A stretch of 64,000 nt of DNA from NCBI RefSeq assembly GCF_020497125.1, contig NC_059082.1, forward strand, positions 19,829,965 to 19,893,964, read 5' to 3'. The notes beneath the pieces are model-generated. The model did no database searches, was not told the origin of the DNA, and worked only from the letters and a program-made list of their open reading frames with translations. This document shows, in pieces, positions 1 to 11,275 of the stretch. Every line of letters begins with the position of its first letter. Within the stretch, counting starts at the first letter, position 1. Made by a program: the position numbers and the translations under genes. Source of the stretch: Mauremys mutica. Its lineage: Eukaryota > Chordata > Testudines > Geoemydidae.

Positions 1-324
1 CAGTGTGATAATTCCTACATTTTCAAAAGCAACATCAATGTTTGGACACCCAACTTAAAAATCCCTAAAGGGGAGGTGATTTTCAGAATCTAGGTGCTCT
101 GCCCTTCTGAAAATCAGGGCACTTTAATGTGTCTTAAATTTGTCAAAAACCGAAATATCTAGAATCAGTAGCAAGTTTTGAAAATTTAGGCACTGGTGTC
201 CCAGCAACTTTTAGAAAGAAGTTATTGTGGCATAGAGAAGATCAGACATTAGGAAAATGATAGAAAGAAAAGGGAGAAAGGAAAGTTACTATTTCATAGA
301 AATATTGGATTAAATAATACTTTG

Positions 325-545
325 CACTTCTATGGCACCTTCCATCTGAGCATTTCCAGGTATTTTACAATTTTTTAATTAAATCTCCCAACACCTATGT
401 GAGGTAAGTATATTTATTCCCATTTTACAGATGAGAAAACTGAGCCAAAGAAATGTTAAGCAGCTTGCCTATGCTCACCAAATAAGTGAGTGGCAGGAAC
501 AGAACCCTGGAGTCCTGACTCTCGACCTTCTGCTCTAAACACCAC
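325..545 (+). repeat. MIR-type SINE fragment
   Basis: Contains the MIR core signature CCCATTTTACAGATGAGAAA followed by CTGAG, a ..TTGCCTATGCTCACC.. segment, and GGAACAGAACCCTGGAGTCC. The order and spacing match the MIR consensus. This is an old, amniote-wide family. Confidence 0.85.
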
Positions 546-1670
546 ACAACAATCCCCCTGCCAAACTTTAATTTCATGTTGTGCTAAACCACAGTCAAAT
601 CAGCTGTTTTTCCAAAATTGCATATGCTACCCCTTCCATAGGAGTGGAGCCCGTAGAGATACTACTGCTATGGATTTGTGGGGTTTAGTTGGAGATAGGT
701 CTGGAGTCAAATTGACAAAAATCAAAATAATAAAACCAATTTCTGAATATATAATTATGTACAAATACATGCATGCAAAAAAATATAAATACCATGTCTT
801 AAGCATCAGCCTGTATTTCCCCCACGACTTATACAGCCAATACCTTCTGTACAGTGTTCCAGCAATTGTCCCAAATGGTTTTCTCAAATTTTCCTCTGAT
901 TTTACCTCATAGCACGAAAGTTTCATTGGAAATAAAGATTTGAAAAATCACTGTTTTATAAGACTGTGAAGAATGCTAGCTCACTTCCTGTGTTTGTAAA
1001 CAAGTGATTCCCTGAGTATCACAGCAAGGACAGTGAGTGGGTGGATGGAGGGTGAGAAGGGGCTAAGTCATTATCCTAGTGCAGCACAAGCAGCTGTAAT
1101 TATTGACATGATAGTGAGTCACATCAAAACAACTTTGAAGCAATGTTGGTTACAAATCAGCCCGTTAACTTGCTTTAATGGCAGCAGCAAATTAAAAAAG
1201 CTGAAGTGCAAGAAGCCAAGTAAGGATAAAGGAGAAACAATCTTTAAACATAATGTCATGAAATGGCTATTACACTGCTGCTTCAAAAACCTTTCGGTTT
1301 CTGAGGAAATGGGTGGCTCCCAGGCATCTAGCCAATTCAATGTATTTTGTAGCCCCTCTCCTAAGAACAAATGCTGTAGCATGCTCTGGAAGGATGCCCT
1401 AGACTGGAGCATCAAACTTAGTCAATGCAAAGAGTGAGCAGGAGTAGCAATGAAAAGAAAAAAAAAAGATGTTATGACACTTCACATTAGATTAACTTTA
1501 GTTTGTGTCCCTTTGTAAACTTTGTACCATTGTCTTAATCCATATTCTAAATATTTTAGCAAATCAAGAATTCTCTAGTCATAAAGCTGTACAGGATACC
1601 GCCATGTCTTGTGAATTATTTATTAGACCTTTCTGCACTTTAATTGCTTACAAATGAAAACATAGGAATT
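546..1670. other. No recognised feature
   Basis: Unique-looking AT-rich sequence. Open frames on both strands near 1033-1437 have no recognisable domain and are not supported as genes. If synteny holds this could be GALK2 first-intron sequence, but nothing here shows that. Confidence 0.5.
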
Positions 1671-1830
1671 GCCGTGCTAGATTAGACCAGTGGTCAATCT
1701 AATCCAGTATTCTGTTTTGAAAGTGGGCAGTACCTGATACTTTGGAGGGATATGCAAGAAACCTCCTGATAGACAGTGTCTCCAGAGGGAAAGAGTCTTC
1801 CTATCCCTCTTCAGTTGGTGGTTGGCTTAT
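1671..1830. repeat. Dispersed reptilian repeat fragment (LINE-like)
   Basis: AGATTAGACCAGTGGTCAAT followed by CTAATCCAGTATTCTG resembles a repeat often seen in turtle and bird DNA near CR1/L2 ends. The family assignment is from memory only. The stretch to 2152 holds nothing else. Confidence 0.4.
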
Positions 1831-2155
1831 GCCTTGAAGAAAAATATTATCCTATTATATCTCCAAATGTTCTCATTTTCCCACGTCTATTTCTTAATTT
1901 TGTCACACTTTTCTCTAGTCTTGACTAGCCTATCTTTCTGTTGTCATCTGCAAATTTTGCCATCTCATTCCACAACCCCTTTTCTGGATCATAATCGTGA
2001 TACTGCCTCTTGCAAATATGCTACTGTCCATGGGGAAGTTTGCTGGCAGAATGCTAGAAATTATGTTAATATGAGATGCTTGTATTTCCTTGTGTGTCTG
2101 TATCCAGAGTGTCTCTTTGGCTTAGAGCTATTTTTATAGTGGTACTGATGTCTAA

Positions 2156-2453
2156 GGCTATGTCTACACTGTGTACCTTACAATGGCATGGGTGTGCTGC
2201 TACAGCCACGCTGTTGTAAGATACGCAGTGTAGATGCTCTGTCGCCGGGAGAGAGCTCTTCTGGAGACAAAATAAAACCACCCCCAACAAGGGATGGATG
2301 GTAGCTTCATCGCCGGAAGAGTGTCTCCCACTGACAAAGCGCTGCCCACACCCGTGCTTTTCATCGTTAACACTTTTGTCATTCAGGGGGTGGTTTTTTC
2401 ACACCTGTGAGTGACACAAGTTTTAATGAAGAAAGTGCAGTGTAGACATACCC
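2156..2453. mobile_element. Harbinger-like MITE, 298 bp, TAA target duplication
   Basis: Terminal inverted repeats GGCTATGTCTACACTG and CAGTGTAGACATACCC (15 of 16 match) are flanked by TAA at 2153-2155 and 2454-2456. A 3-bp T(A/T)A duplication is typical of PIF/Harbinger. It has no coding capacity. Confidence 0.8.
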
Positions 2454-2507
2454 TAAGAACAAACAGAGGTAACTGGGATTGATTTGTACTGACTAATTTA
2501 TTCTCAA

Positions 2508-2773
2508 GGCCTGGTCTACACTAAAAAATTAAGTCGGTTTATCTACATCAGTCAGGGATATGAAAAATCCACCCCCTTGAGCACCACAGTTAAGCCTACC
2601 TAACTCCCTGTGTAGACAGCGCTAGGTCGACAGAAGAATTCTTCCACCTCTCAGTGAGGTGGATTACCTATGCCAACAGGAGATTCCCTCCAGCCAGCAT
2701 AGGTAATATCTACACTGAAGCACTATCGCACCGCAGCTGTGCCGCAGTAGCATTTTAAGAGTTGACATACCCC
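2508..2773 (+). mobile_element. Second Harbinger-like MITE family, about 266 bp
   Basis: Begins GGCCTGGTCTACACT and ends near TTGACATACCCC, with internal palindromes such as CCACCTCTCAGTGAGGTGG. The same family in reverse lies at about 14843-15096. Exact ends are approximate. Confidence 0.65.
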
Positions 2774-3597
2774 AAGATGTATTTTGTAAGCAAGAATAGT
2801 CTCATCTATTTGTAGACTTTGGCCAAAATGTTGAAACATGGGTGTTCCATTTAGGTATCTAAATCAGATCTGATTTTTCAGAGTTGCTGAGCAACACAAC
2901 TCCCATTTGCTTCAGTTTTGCACAGGCAAATTTGAAAACAATGGCCTTTATATGTGAATTAAAATTAAGTGAAACGCAGTGTAATCTGATTGGAGGAGGA
3001 ACAATTTAGAACACACCTCTTCTCTGAATGCTAACATAAATACAGAGGTTTACGGGACTTGCCCATGCATTCTTCTGCTGCACAATGAGCTTTAGCTTTC
3101 CTAATAACACTTCCAAACAGAGCAGGCCTTAGACACAGGGGGATGGAGAGAGGCGGTCCCTCTTTTGTTAAGGAATATTGAAAAGGAAGGTGATGTGGAG
3201 TAAATTTTCACTGCCTTTTGGGTTGGCTTTACAATGTTCAGAATTCTAGGGATGACAGGATTGGAGCTTGGAGGGGGGAAGGAGAGAAAGATCAAGGACT
3301 GGGTTGCCATCTCACTGCCATAGCAGAAGAGGGGATGGGGAAACCTGAACTGGTTATGAGTTTCCTCCCCCTCTATTCTCCCATCTGGAAGGTGGGGGAG
3401 GGATCTGGACTGGTGGCTCTGCTGCCAGTCTCCCAAAGAGATGATGGATTGCACAAAGTCTCCCTTTCCATCTGGCTAGCAGCAGTTTGAGGGTGCCTGG
3501 TCACACTAATGGTGACTTTCCTCCCACTCTGGGGGAAGGGCTGGTTAGGGAAATCAGAGTCAGGGTAGCTCCCCAAGTGGCTGCTTGTGCTTACCAG
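2774..3597. other. Flanking sequence, one old repeat
   Basis: Near 2860-2945 is a short dispersed motif (GATTTTTCAGAGTTGCTGAG) seen again near 39685. The rest, including open frames at 3101-3490, has no recognisable gene content. Confidence 0.4.
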
Positions 3598-3695
3598 CAG
3601 TGGTGCTGGAACAATGTGTACAGTGGGGGTGCTGCGAGCCATTGAACCAAACTGCAAAGCCTGTACATGATGGAAAAAAAAACAGGAGTACTTGT

Positions 3696-3888
3696 TGTTA
3701 TATCCTTGGGGCAGCCGGTGTAGGAAGCAATCACTTGAGGCCAGAGAGCAGGCAGCTAACCAAAACCTCCATTTTATTTACAGATATACAGAGAGCTCAC
3801 CCAGCCGGTTGAAACCGGCTGAGCTAACCCATAATAATCTAACTCAGTTGCCATAGCAACAAAAACCATGACAACCAAATACACAACA
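3696..3888. mobile_element. Short solo LTR-like element, 193 bp
   Basis: Begins TGTTATATCC and ends ATACACAACA (TGT...ACA), and is flanked by the 5-bp duplication CTTGT at 3691-3695 and 3889-3893. Removing it restores GAGTACTTGTGGCACC, the intact sequence of the host repeat. It has no internal coding region. Confidence 0.75.
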
Positions 3889-4015
3889 CTTGTGGCACCT
3901 TAAAGACTAACAAATTTATTTTAGCATGAGCTCTCGTGAGCTAAAGCTCACTTCTTCGGATGCTCACGAACGCTCATGCTAAAATAAATTTGTTAGTCTT
4001 TAAGGTGCCACAAGT
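3888..4015. repeat. Near-perfect inverted repeat, 44-bp arms
   Basis: Arms at 3888-3931 and 3972-4015 are exact reverse complements. With two mismatches they extend to 3941 and 3962, leaving a 20-nt loop. This is the head-to-head junction of the two repeat copies. Confidence 0.95.
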
Positions 4016-4135
4016 ACTCCTGTTTTTTTTGCGGATACAGACTAACACGGCTGCTACTCTGAAACCTGTACATGATGGAAACCACTTCAAGCCAGGGGGT
4101 GCAGCCCCCCCCCCCATCCTAGTTCCAGCACCTAG

Positions 4136-5470
4136 GCCTAGAGGCCGACCCCCCTTCTGGGAACAAACGAAAGGCTTCAGGGTCCAGGGCCGTGGAGCTG
4201 GCGCCCTTCAGCGGCACTTGCCGTCACTGCGGGACAGACGAGAGACCGGACCCAGCCCGCACTGGGGACGGCTGCTGCGCCCTCAGCACCGGCCACTGCC
4301 CGGCAAAGCCCGCGGGAGACGCAGCCGCTTTGCAGCCCGCGGCCAGCATCAGCAGCGGCTAGTGCCGGGGCCGCTGGATGCGGCAGCCCCTTGCCCAGCT
4401 CGCAGGCCGGTCCCCGGCTCTCCCAACGGGCCCGGCTCCAGGCCATACACCCACCCACCTGGGCTGCTCCGCCAGCTGGACTGGGAGGCTGGCGGGGGCG
4501 TCCGAGGCCATCCTCGGCCTCGCGGGGCGGCAGAGGCAGCGGCGGCAGCAGGTTGCCTGCGGCCGGGACCGTAGGCTGCTATCACGGGACAAGGACACGT
4601 CTCCCTTCCTTCCGGGCTGCCGGGGAGCCCTGCCTCCTCCCCGCCCAGGTCCGGGCGCTCTGGGCAGGGCTTGTGCCGAGCAAGCCCCTGCCCAGACGTC
4701 CATCCAGCCGGGTTCGGACAAGCGCCTGAACACCGGCTCCTCCCCACCTGTGTGTCTGGCTTTGCGCCCCGGCTCCTGCCACGGCAGGACGTTGTTTGAC
4801 GTTGATGTGACAGTAGGAGCGGAGGAGGGTTTGTTTTTAAATGTCTGCACCAATGATGTGTAAGATCTCAGTGAAAGACAAAGCAAATCAGTTCCCAAGG
4901 AGAGGGTCTCTCTCCCAGCGAACCAGGACTGACAGCTCTGTGCCTTAATAGCATACAATGTAATTGCAGAGAAGGGAAGCATGACTCAATGTCTCCTCTG
5001 AACAAGGACCACGAACAAGGACAGTCCCAGATCTCTCCCCCACAACAAAGCCATGCAGTGAAAACACAAAATAAACATTAACAGAGGAAGCAAAACGCCT
5101 TATCCTGAAGGTGTTGGGTTTTTTATTCTGAGGGTTTGTGTTATTTGTGGGTGTTTCTATGGTGTGCTGGATTCCCCTCCCCCCCCACACACACACTTTC
5201 CTATGGCACCCTATTGTCCATCAGAATAGTGACTCCGGTTATCTGGAGTAACTGATTTGTTCAGCAAGAGGCTGATGGCTATTATTATTTGTTATTTTAT
5301 CCTACTATATCAATCCATAAAATCCAAAAGGAACCTATCCAGCAAGGCTATAAGTGCCCTAACATAGATAGTATTGTATAGTGTCATTCAAATTTCTACA
5401 GTGTGGCCTAACCCCTCTAGTGAATAACAACAATCCCTCTTCACATCAGTCATCCACAAACTATCGAATC
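4136..5470. other. GC-rich block then unassigned sequence
   Basis: 4140-4790 is strongly GC-rich, with overlapping open frames of 130-207 codons on both strands but no domain, splice pattern or codon structure I recognise. It may be an isolated CpG island or a GC-rich repeat. 4870-5470 is AT-rich with a short CA run near 5185. Confidence 0.4.
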
Positions 5471-7060
5471 CTCATTCCACCCCTTCTCTAACTGTGCAGG
5501 AGGCATGAGGGCCTTCCAGTTTGCTCAGAAGGTTGACAAACCTGGGCTCTGGCAGACCAACAGGATAAGTGAATTCCAGTGTTGCACTTCTGCTTCTTCT
5601 CCCGTCCTTGTCACAAATTAGATGTTTTTCCAGACCTGTGCATGAGCAATGGCTCTTTCCATTACTGCAGCAAGGTCCTCCTTTGTACAGGTCACCCCAA
5701 AGAGTCAGCAAACGAGCAGGTGCTTCATAGTTTGCACCTCACCATATTCACATATCTGGGCCATTAGAGTAGCCCCATTTGATTGTATTAGTAGTTGATC
5801 TGCCAGTTTGCATGTACAGGCGGTTCAGGCATCACCATGTTGACCAGTCTGTATCTGCCCCTCTGGGAAGGACCTCCTGGGATTCCAGATCTATTTCAGT
5901 GCATCCAACTTGCATAGTCTTTCATTCCATAACATCAATTGTGCCTTGCAGCTGTTATAAGTAGAGGCTATCCTTTGGTGTTGACTTTAGACATCCTGTT
6001 ATTCCACAACAACTGTAGTTTAGAACAGGGTCTAATTTCGTTCCCACACTGGGCATGCATACTCTGCAATGGAATAGCACAATGCAATAGCAGTGGTTCC
6101 CAAAGTAGCTGAGTTGTCTCCCCACTTTGAGGTGACCAACTTTTGGAGGATGTTGTTACGGGCACTAACTTTTCCTTTCATCGTCTTTACATGTGCTTTG
6201 AAGGCAAGTACCCGGTCCAACGTCATCTCCAGGTAGACCAGTTTCAAGTGATTAGCCAGTGGGATTCCATCCCAGGTGATATTTAGTTTCCACTTGGCTT
6301 CTCGATGGCGCAGGTGAAAGGTTATCACCTGTGTCTTGGCTGGGTTAGCACAAAGCTGGTGCTTATTGTAATAAGTTGGGAGGTTGCTCAGTGCACATCA
6401 TTCTATTCTTGACAGTAGCAAAGTCCATCTTCTGTGACATGATGCATAGACCATGGCATATATAAAGCTCCTTGTATTGCTCTGTATGGGCTGGTCACTG
6501 GTCAGGATTGGTGCTAACACACTGCCCTGTGGGAGGCTATTTCATTGTCATCTCCAGTGGCTCCATTTCTTGCACAGTTCTACTAAAAATGTCTGTTCTC
6601 CAGAAGAGATCGGACAAGCTGCACTTGATGCAAGCAAGTTTTGGTGGTTGACTGTATTGTATGCCGCTGATAGGTCTACGAACACAGTGCCTGTTATCAT
6701 CCCTCTCTCAAATCCATTTTCTATATGCTGGTTAATATTTAATATTTGGCCAGTGCAGGACTTTCCTGATCTAAATCCAGCTTGTTCAGATATTAAATGC
6801 TGTTCAATCTGAAGTGAGAGGAGATTGAGGTGTTGGTAAAGTTTATAGAGGTGGCATAGACAGAGGCCTGTGCGGATACAAAATTTGTATCTGCATCCAA
6901 TCAACAATTCTCAAAAATGGTCTGCAGATATCTGCAAATGCAGATATCCGTGGATTTGCAAGGCTCTAGGCATAGAAGTGATATTGGCCACAAGTTCTTT
7001 GGGTCAGATGCATCCTTCCCTGGCTTCAATAGAGCTATTCTCATCACCCTAATTTAGGTA
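5470..7060 (-). pseudogene. Degenerate non-LTR retrotransposon (reverse transcriptase relic)
   Basis: The minus strand reads a non-LTR reverse transcriptase in pieces. First comes EQAGFRSGKSCTGQILN, then GTVFVDLSAAYNTVNHQ (the first catalytic Asp block). A PQGSV-like block follows, then FIYA with a frameshift before LCIMSQK where YADD should be, then LNITWDGIPLA and IALCYSIAEYACPVWERN. The pieces lie in order from about 6907 down to 6032, with further possible 3' coding to 5472. Several frameshifts and stops make it dead. The clade looks jockey/CR1-group, but I cannot place it exactly. Confidence 0.75.
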
Positions 7061-8100
7061 TTCTAATTCATAGACGTAATACCCATAACTTGGTTGCAGG
7101 ACCAAAATGCTTAATTTGCTCCATGCATATGTCTTTGAGTCCAACTGCTTTGCTGTTCTTCAAGTGACTTATTCTGGCATTGAGTTCATCTATTGTGTAT
7201 GGTGTGTTGAAATGCTCTTCTTCCAGATCAGTTTGCTGTATAATTAATATTTAGGCTGTTTGTTCAGAGCCTTCCCATTGAACAGAAGCTGGTGTGTTAC
7301 CAGATTGGCTGTGATGTTGCGGTGTTGCTCTACTTTCTTCGGATCATTATTCAACTTGCGAATGGTCAACCATGCTTCCTGCTAGTGTTCCTTCAATCAA
7401 TTTTTTCCATTCTGTTGCCTTTCTTCTTGAAGCTTGTTAGTTAGGGCTGTCCCTGCTGTGATAGTGTTTTTCGAGAAAGGATCTCTTTGGAACATTTGTT
7501 GGTATTTTTTATATCTGGCAATTAGGACAGGAGTAAACCCTGGTATGTGCTCAGTTCTACATCCTCAGGGTATATACCTTGAGGTATTGCACAGTGCACT
7601 CACAAAGAAGTTGTAAATCTCCAGGATTGGATTTATGTGAGTCAGTTTTTTTTAAGGTCAATCTTGAATTTTTAGTTGTTGCAATATTGCATAAGAAGAA
7701 CCACACTCTCAAGTAGTCTGGTCCCAAATCATTTAAGGCTTTAAAGGTCAAGATAAACATATTGAATTCAACCTAAAAAGAGACAGTGCAGTTTACAGAG
7801 GAGCACTGGTTTTATGAACTCTCATTATGATCTTAATAAGTGGATAGTCATATTCTGCACTGACTTAAGTGGTTTAAGCTGTAGCCTCAAGCAGAGTGCA
7901 TTACAGTAATCTAGTCTCAACAGACAAAAGATATGGATAAGTGTAGCAAGATCGACATCCAGACAAAAAGATCTCATTCTTTATATCATGTGCAGATGGA
8001 AAAAAGTTATCTTAGCCTCAGCTGCAGCTTGGGCCTTAACCAGCCAGGAAGGACATGTACAATGAAAAGGTGGTGGCCTGAAGAGCTGCCAGAAACTTAA
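7060..8100. repeat. LINE-like degenerate repeat
   Basis: The minus strand at 7760-7700 reads LTFKALNDLGPDYLR, resembling the C-terminal region of L2-group LINE proteins. The plus strand at 7850-7930 contains a motif of a common reptilian LINE tail (GCATTACAGTAATCTAGTCT). Orientation and family are unresolved. Confidence 0.4.
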
Positions 8101-9420
8101 GAACCTAAGTAAGTGGCTGTTTCTGAAAGTCCAACAGACAAAACCCTACATTTGTCTTCATAAGAGTGTTTTGTGTCCTTGCATGCAGATAGCTCTGTCC
8201 AACTCAAAGAGATTTTATCTGTGAAGTAACAGAAAAGCTGTTGCTTAATGTTGCACAAAACATAAATCTAATGACAATCCTGCCTGCTGGGAAAGAACAG
8301 GAAGTAACCAGCAGATCATATGTACCAAACCAAATCCATGACCATCTGGGAATTACCTGGTTGCAGAAGGAGAGAATTCAAGGCCACCTTCTCCAAGTGG
8401 ACTCAGATCTCTAGCATTTGAGCAAAAGTATAACTAGAAATATCAGGATCTATGAATACCATTGTGCAGTTCTGAGTTTGTCAAATAGAGGTCAGTAATA
8501 TACATACACCAGTCAGCACATTATAATACTATTAACCTTTAATTTCTAGGCATCCATGCCTGAAGGCATGGACACATTATCAAGAATGAGCTAAATCATA
8601 AATCAAAATAAGCCGGCAACATCCCAGATTAAATTCCAGAGCAGGAACAGATTCATAAAACACCCCACAAGCAACACAAAACCAAGGACCACATACCAAC
8701 TGAAATAACATAAATAATTATCAATTATGCCACAAGTCCTTTTGTATAAGCTAAGGGAAGAAAAATTCCAGAACAATAGGCCCTGGACATATGAGATTTG
8801 GAACATATTGAAATATGACTACAGATCTGTTGGTCAAGAGGTGTAAATTATGTAAAGAAGAGCATATATAAAAGGGAATGGGGTTATTATAATGAAATAC
8901 ACAATACAGGCATATCAAGCAATTTCCCTTCTTCTCACTATTATGTATTAGCATGGTATTTGTCTTTTATTTTAAAGGACAGCCTTTGTGTGCTTCCTAA
9001 TGTTCTTCACCTTATATTAAGTCAATATATTATCCTGTATTTCAGCAATAATCTTTCAAAAGATCATACACTTTACACTGTGATACAAATGTGTGATTTA
9101 GTGCTTTGTTGGACTTTGTACTACAACTTTTCAAATACATTTTGAGGTCTATTCCCTCCTCTTGATTCACACAAAGAGGAAATAGACTCTAGTTGGCAAG
9201 GCCGCTGGTATTGCTTGCTGGCTACGTGGAAGCAGTTGCTGTTTTCAAACCACCTGTCCTGTTGGGAATTGGAGGGTGCTGCCTGGATCTACCACTCCAG
9301 GAACCATCTAGTACACTCTTGCCATTATAACAAATAACAAAAAAGGATAAGTTAGTGTAGAGGGGGCAGAAAAGGCACTAGCAGAATGTCTGCTTCCCTG
9401 GTCAGTAGAAGAAAGCATTA
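8100..9420. other. No recognised feature
   Basis: AT-rich sequence on both strands with short open frames only. Nothing supports a gene, and no clear repeat ends are visible. Confidence 0.4.
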
Positions 9421-9424
9421 TGGG

Positions 9425-10620
9425 GGATTTGTCAAGAACAAATCGTGTCAAACCAACCTGATAGCTTTCTTTGACAGGGGATCGAGCCTTGTGGATGTGG
9501 GGAGCGGTAGATGTGGTTCAATATCTTCATCAATGATTTAGATAATGGCATAGTGAGTACACTTATAAAGTTTGCGGACAATACCAAGCTGGGAGGGATT
9601 GCAAGTGCTTTGGAGGATAGGATTACAATTCAAAATGTTCTGGACAAACTGGAGAAATGGTCTGAAGTAAATAGGATGAAATTCAATAAGGATAAATGCA
9701 AAGTACTCCACTTAGGAAGGAACAATCAGTTGCACACATACAAAATGGGAAATGACTGCCTAGGAAGTACTGCGGAAAGGGATCTGGGGGTCATAGTAGA
9801 TCACAAGCTAAATATGCGCCACATTTCAGGAAAGATGTAGACAAATTGGAGAAAGTCCAGAGAAGAGCAACAAAAATGATTAAAGGTCTAGAAAACATGA
9901 CTTATGAGAGAAGATTGAAAAAACTGGGTTTGTTTAGTCCGGAGAAGAGAAGACTGAGAGGGGACATGAGAACAGTTTTCAAGTACATAAAAGTTTGTTA
10001 CAAGGAGGAGGGAGAAAAATTGTTCTTCTTAATCTCTGAGGATAGGACAAGAAGCAATGGGCTTAAATTGTACAAGGGCGGTTTAGATTGGGCATTAGGA
10101 AAAACTTCTTAACTGTCAGAGTGGTTAAGCACTGGAATAAATTGCCTAGGGAGGTTGTAGAATCTCCATCATTGGGGATTTTTAAGAGCAGGTTGGACAA
10201 ACACCTGTCAGGGATGGTCTAGATCCGGGGTCAACAACCTTTCAGAAGTGGTGTGCCAAGTCTTCATTTAGTCACTCTAATTTAAGGTTTCGCATGCCAG
10301 TAATACATTTTAACATTTTTAGGTCTCTTTCTATAAGTCTATAATATATAACTAAACTATTGTTGTATGTAAAGTAAATAAGGTTTTTAAAATGTTTAAG
10401 AAGCTTCATTTAAAATTAAATTAAAATGCAGAGCCCCCCCAGACCGGTGGCCAGAACCCAGGCAGTGTGAGTGCTGCTGAAAATCAGCTCGCGTGCCGCC
10501 TTTGGCATGTGTGCCATAGGTTGCCTACCCCTGGTCTAGATAATACTTAGTCCTGCCTTGAGTGCAGGGGACAGGACTAGATGACCTCTCCAGGTCCCTT
10601 CCAGTTCAATGATTCTATAA
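9425..10620 (+). mobile_element. CR1 LINE 3' end, internally deleted, split by a hAT element
   Basis: Reads the CR1 reverse transcriptase C-terminal region: FNIFINDLDNGIVSTLIKFA, then EVNRMKFNKDKCKVLHLG and RDLGVIVDHKLNM. A deletion near 9820 joins this to FQERCRQIGESPEK-type sequence. The following frame reads KVQRRATKMIKGLENMTYER and RRLRGDMRTVFKYIK. The 3' UTR runs through GGGACAGGACTAGATGACCT to the tail GATTCTAT. The insertion at 10225-10533 interrupts the UTR. 5' truncated and inactive. Confidence 0.9.
10225..10533 (+). mobile_element. Non-autonomous hAT element, 309 bp, copy 1
   Basis: Ends CCGGGGTCAACAACC and GGTTGCCTACCCCTG, with the 8-bp duplication GTCTAGAT at 10217-10224 and 10534-10541. 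It sits inside the CR1 3' UTR and so is younger than that CR1. One of five copies in this window. Confidence 0.92.
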
Positions 10621-10974
10621 GAAGCAAACAAAATAAAGGAACAGGAATTAGCCTCTTACGATTGATTAATCAATTAATATACATAAGGCATTTTGCATTA
10701 TTATTATTTTCAGAGATTTTGAACAGGGCAGTAGTTTGAATTCCCAGTCTGGGGTAGCTGATTTGCCTCATCAGTGTATAGCAGGTTGTTTAGAGCATGG
10801 GAACTCTGGGTCTCCTTCTGCTCTCACCCCAATGTAAATTAGGAGCAACTCGAGAGAAAACAATGACATATCGATGTAGAACTAGTACAGCTGACCCCGA
10901 ACAAGTTTTTCTGCGTTTCATGGTCCTACATTCATGCACACTTGGCACAGCCCTGTTGCAAGGCCCCGTTCATG

Positions 10975-11275
10975 TCTCTGGAGAAACGGTGCTCCCCAAC
11001 AGGGGCCCCAATGATGTGCTCCAGTGACGCAACGCGGGGAGAAATACTGTCTTTACGGGCTCCACTGATGTACATGGAAAGGGGCAGCCCTCCTGATTGC
11101 ACTGGGGGGGGGGGAGTGCTGCCCTTATGGGCCCTACCGATCTACGGGAGAAGCGAGGCTGCCCCTAAGGGCCTAGTACCCCCCTGCTTTACAGTGTGTG
11201 CGGGGGGACAGTGCTGCCCCATGGGCCCTGCTGCTTTTTAGCGGGGAAGCGAGGCTGTCGCTGCGGGCCCTTAGG
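10975..11275. repeat. Degenerate tandem repeat of about 90-100 bp upstream of the promoter
   Basis: Two clearly related units near 11110 and 11208 share GTGCTGCCC..ATGGGCCCT and GGGAAGCGAGGCTG at matching spacing. A weaker third unit precedes them. The stretch 10621-10974 before it shows nothing recognisable. Confidence 0.55.

Larger units (their letters stand above)
3677..4064. mobile_element. Inverted-structure retroelement fragment (Penelope-like?) with 17-bp target duplication
   Basis: Flanked by the direct repeat CCTGTACATGATGGAAA. It consists of two head-to-head copies of a dispersed repeat marked by AAATTTGTTAGTCTTTAAGG and GCGGATACAGACTAACACGG. A long variable-length target duplication plus inverted 5' ends suits a Penelope-like element. 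The family is inferred, not proven. Confidence 0.65.
3598..4133. mobile_element. MITE with inverted ends, split by a nested insertion
   Basis: The outer ends are GTGCTGGAAC (near 3602) and GTTCCAGCACC (near 4121), a terminal inverted repeat. The two halves join across a 17-bp duplication (CCTGTACATGATGGAAA at 3660-3676 and 4065-4081), giving a short intact element once the insertion is ignored. The outer target duplication is not certain. Confidence 0.7.

Noticed and set aside
1033..1437. 134-codon open frame in the 5' flank
   Set aside because: No domain, a poor start context and an equally long antisense frame. Treated as chance.
3888..4015. microRNA precursor
   Set aside because: The arms are too perfect and too long, and both belong to a dispersed repeat. 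A repeat junction explains it better.
4349..4982. Overlapping open frames up to 207 codons
   Set aside because: GC-rich block with open frames in several phases at once and no protein family visible.
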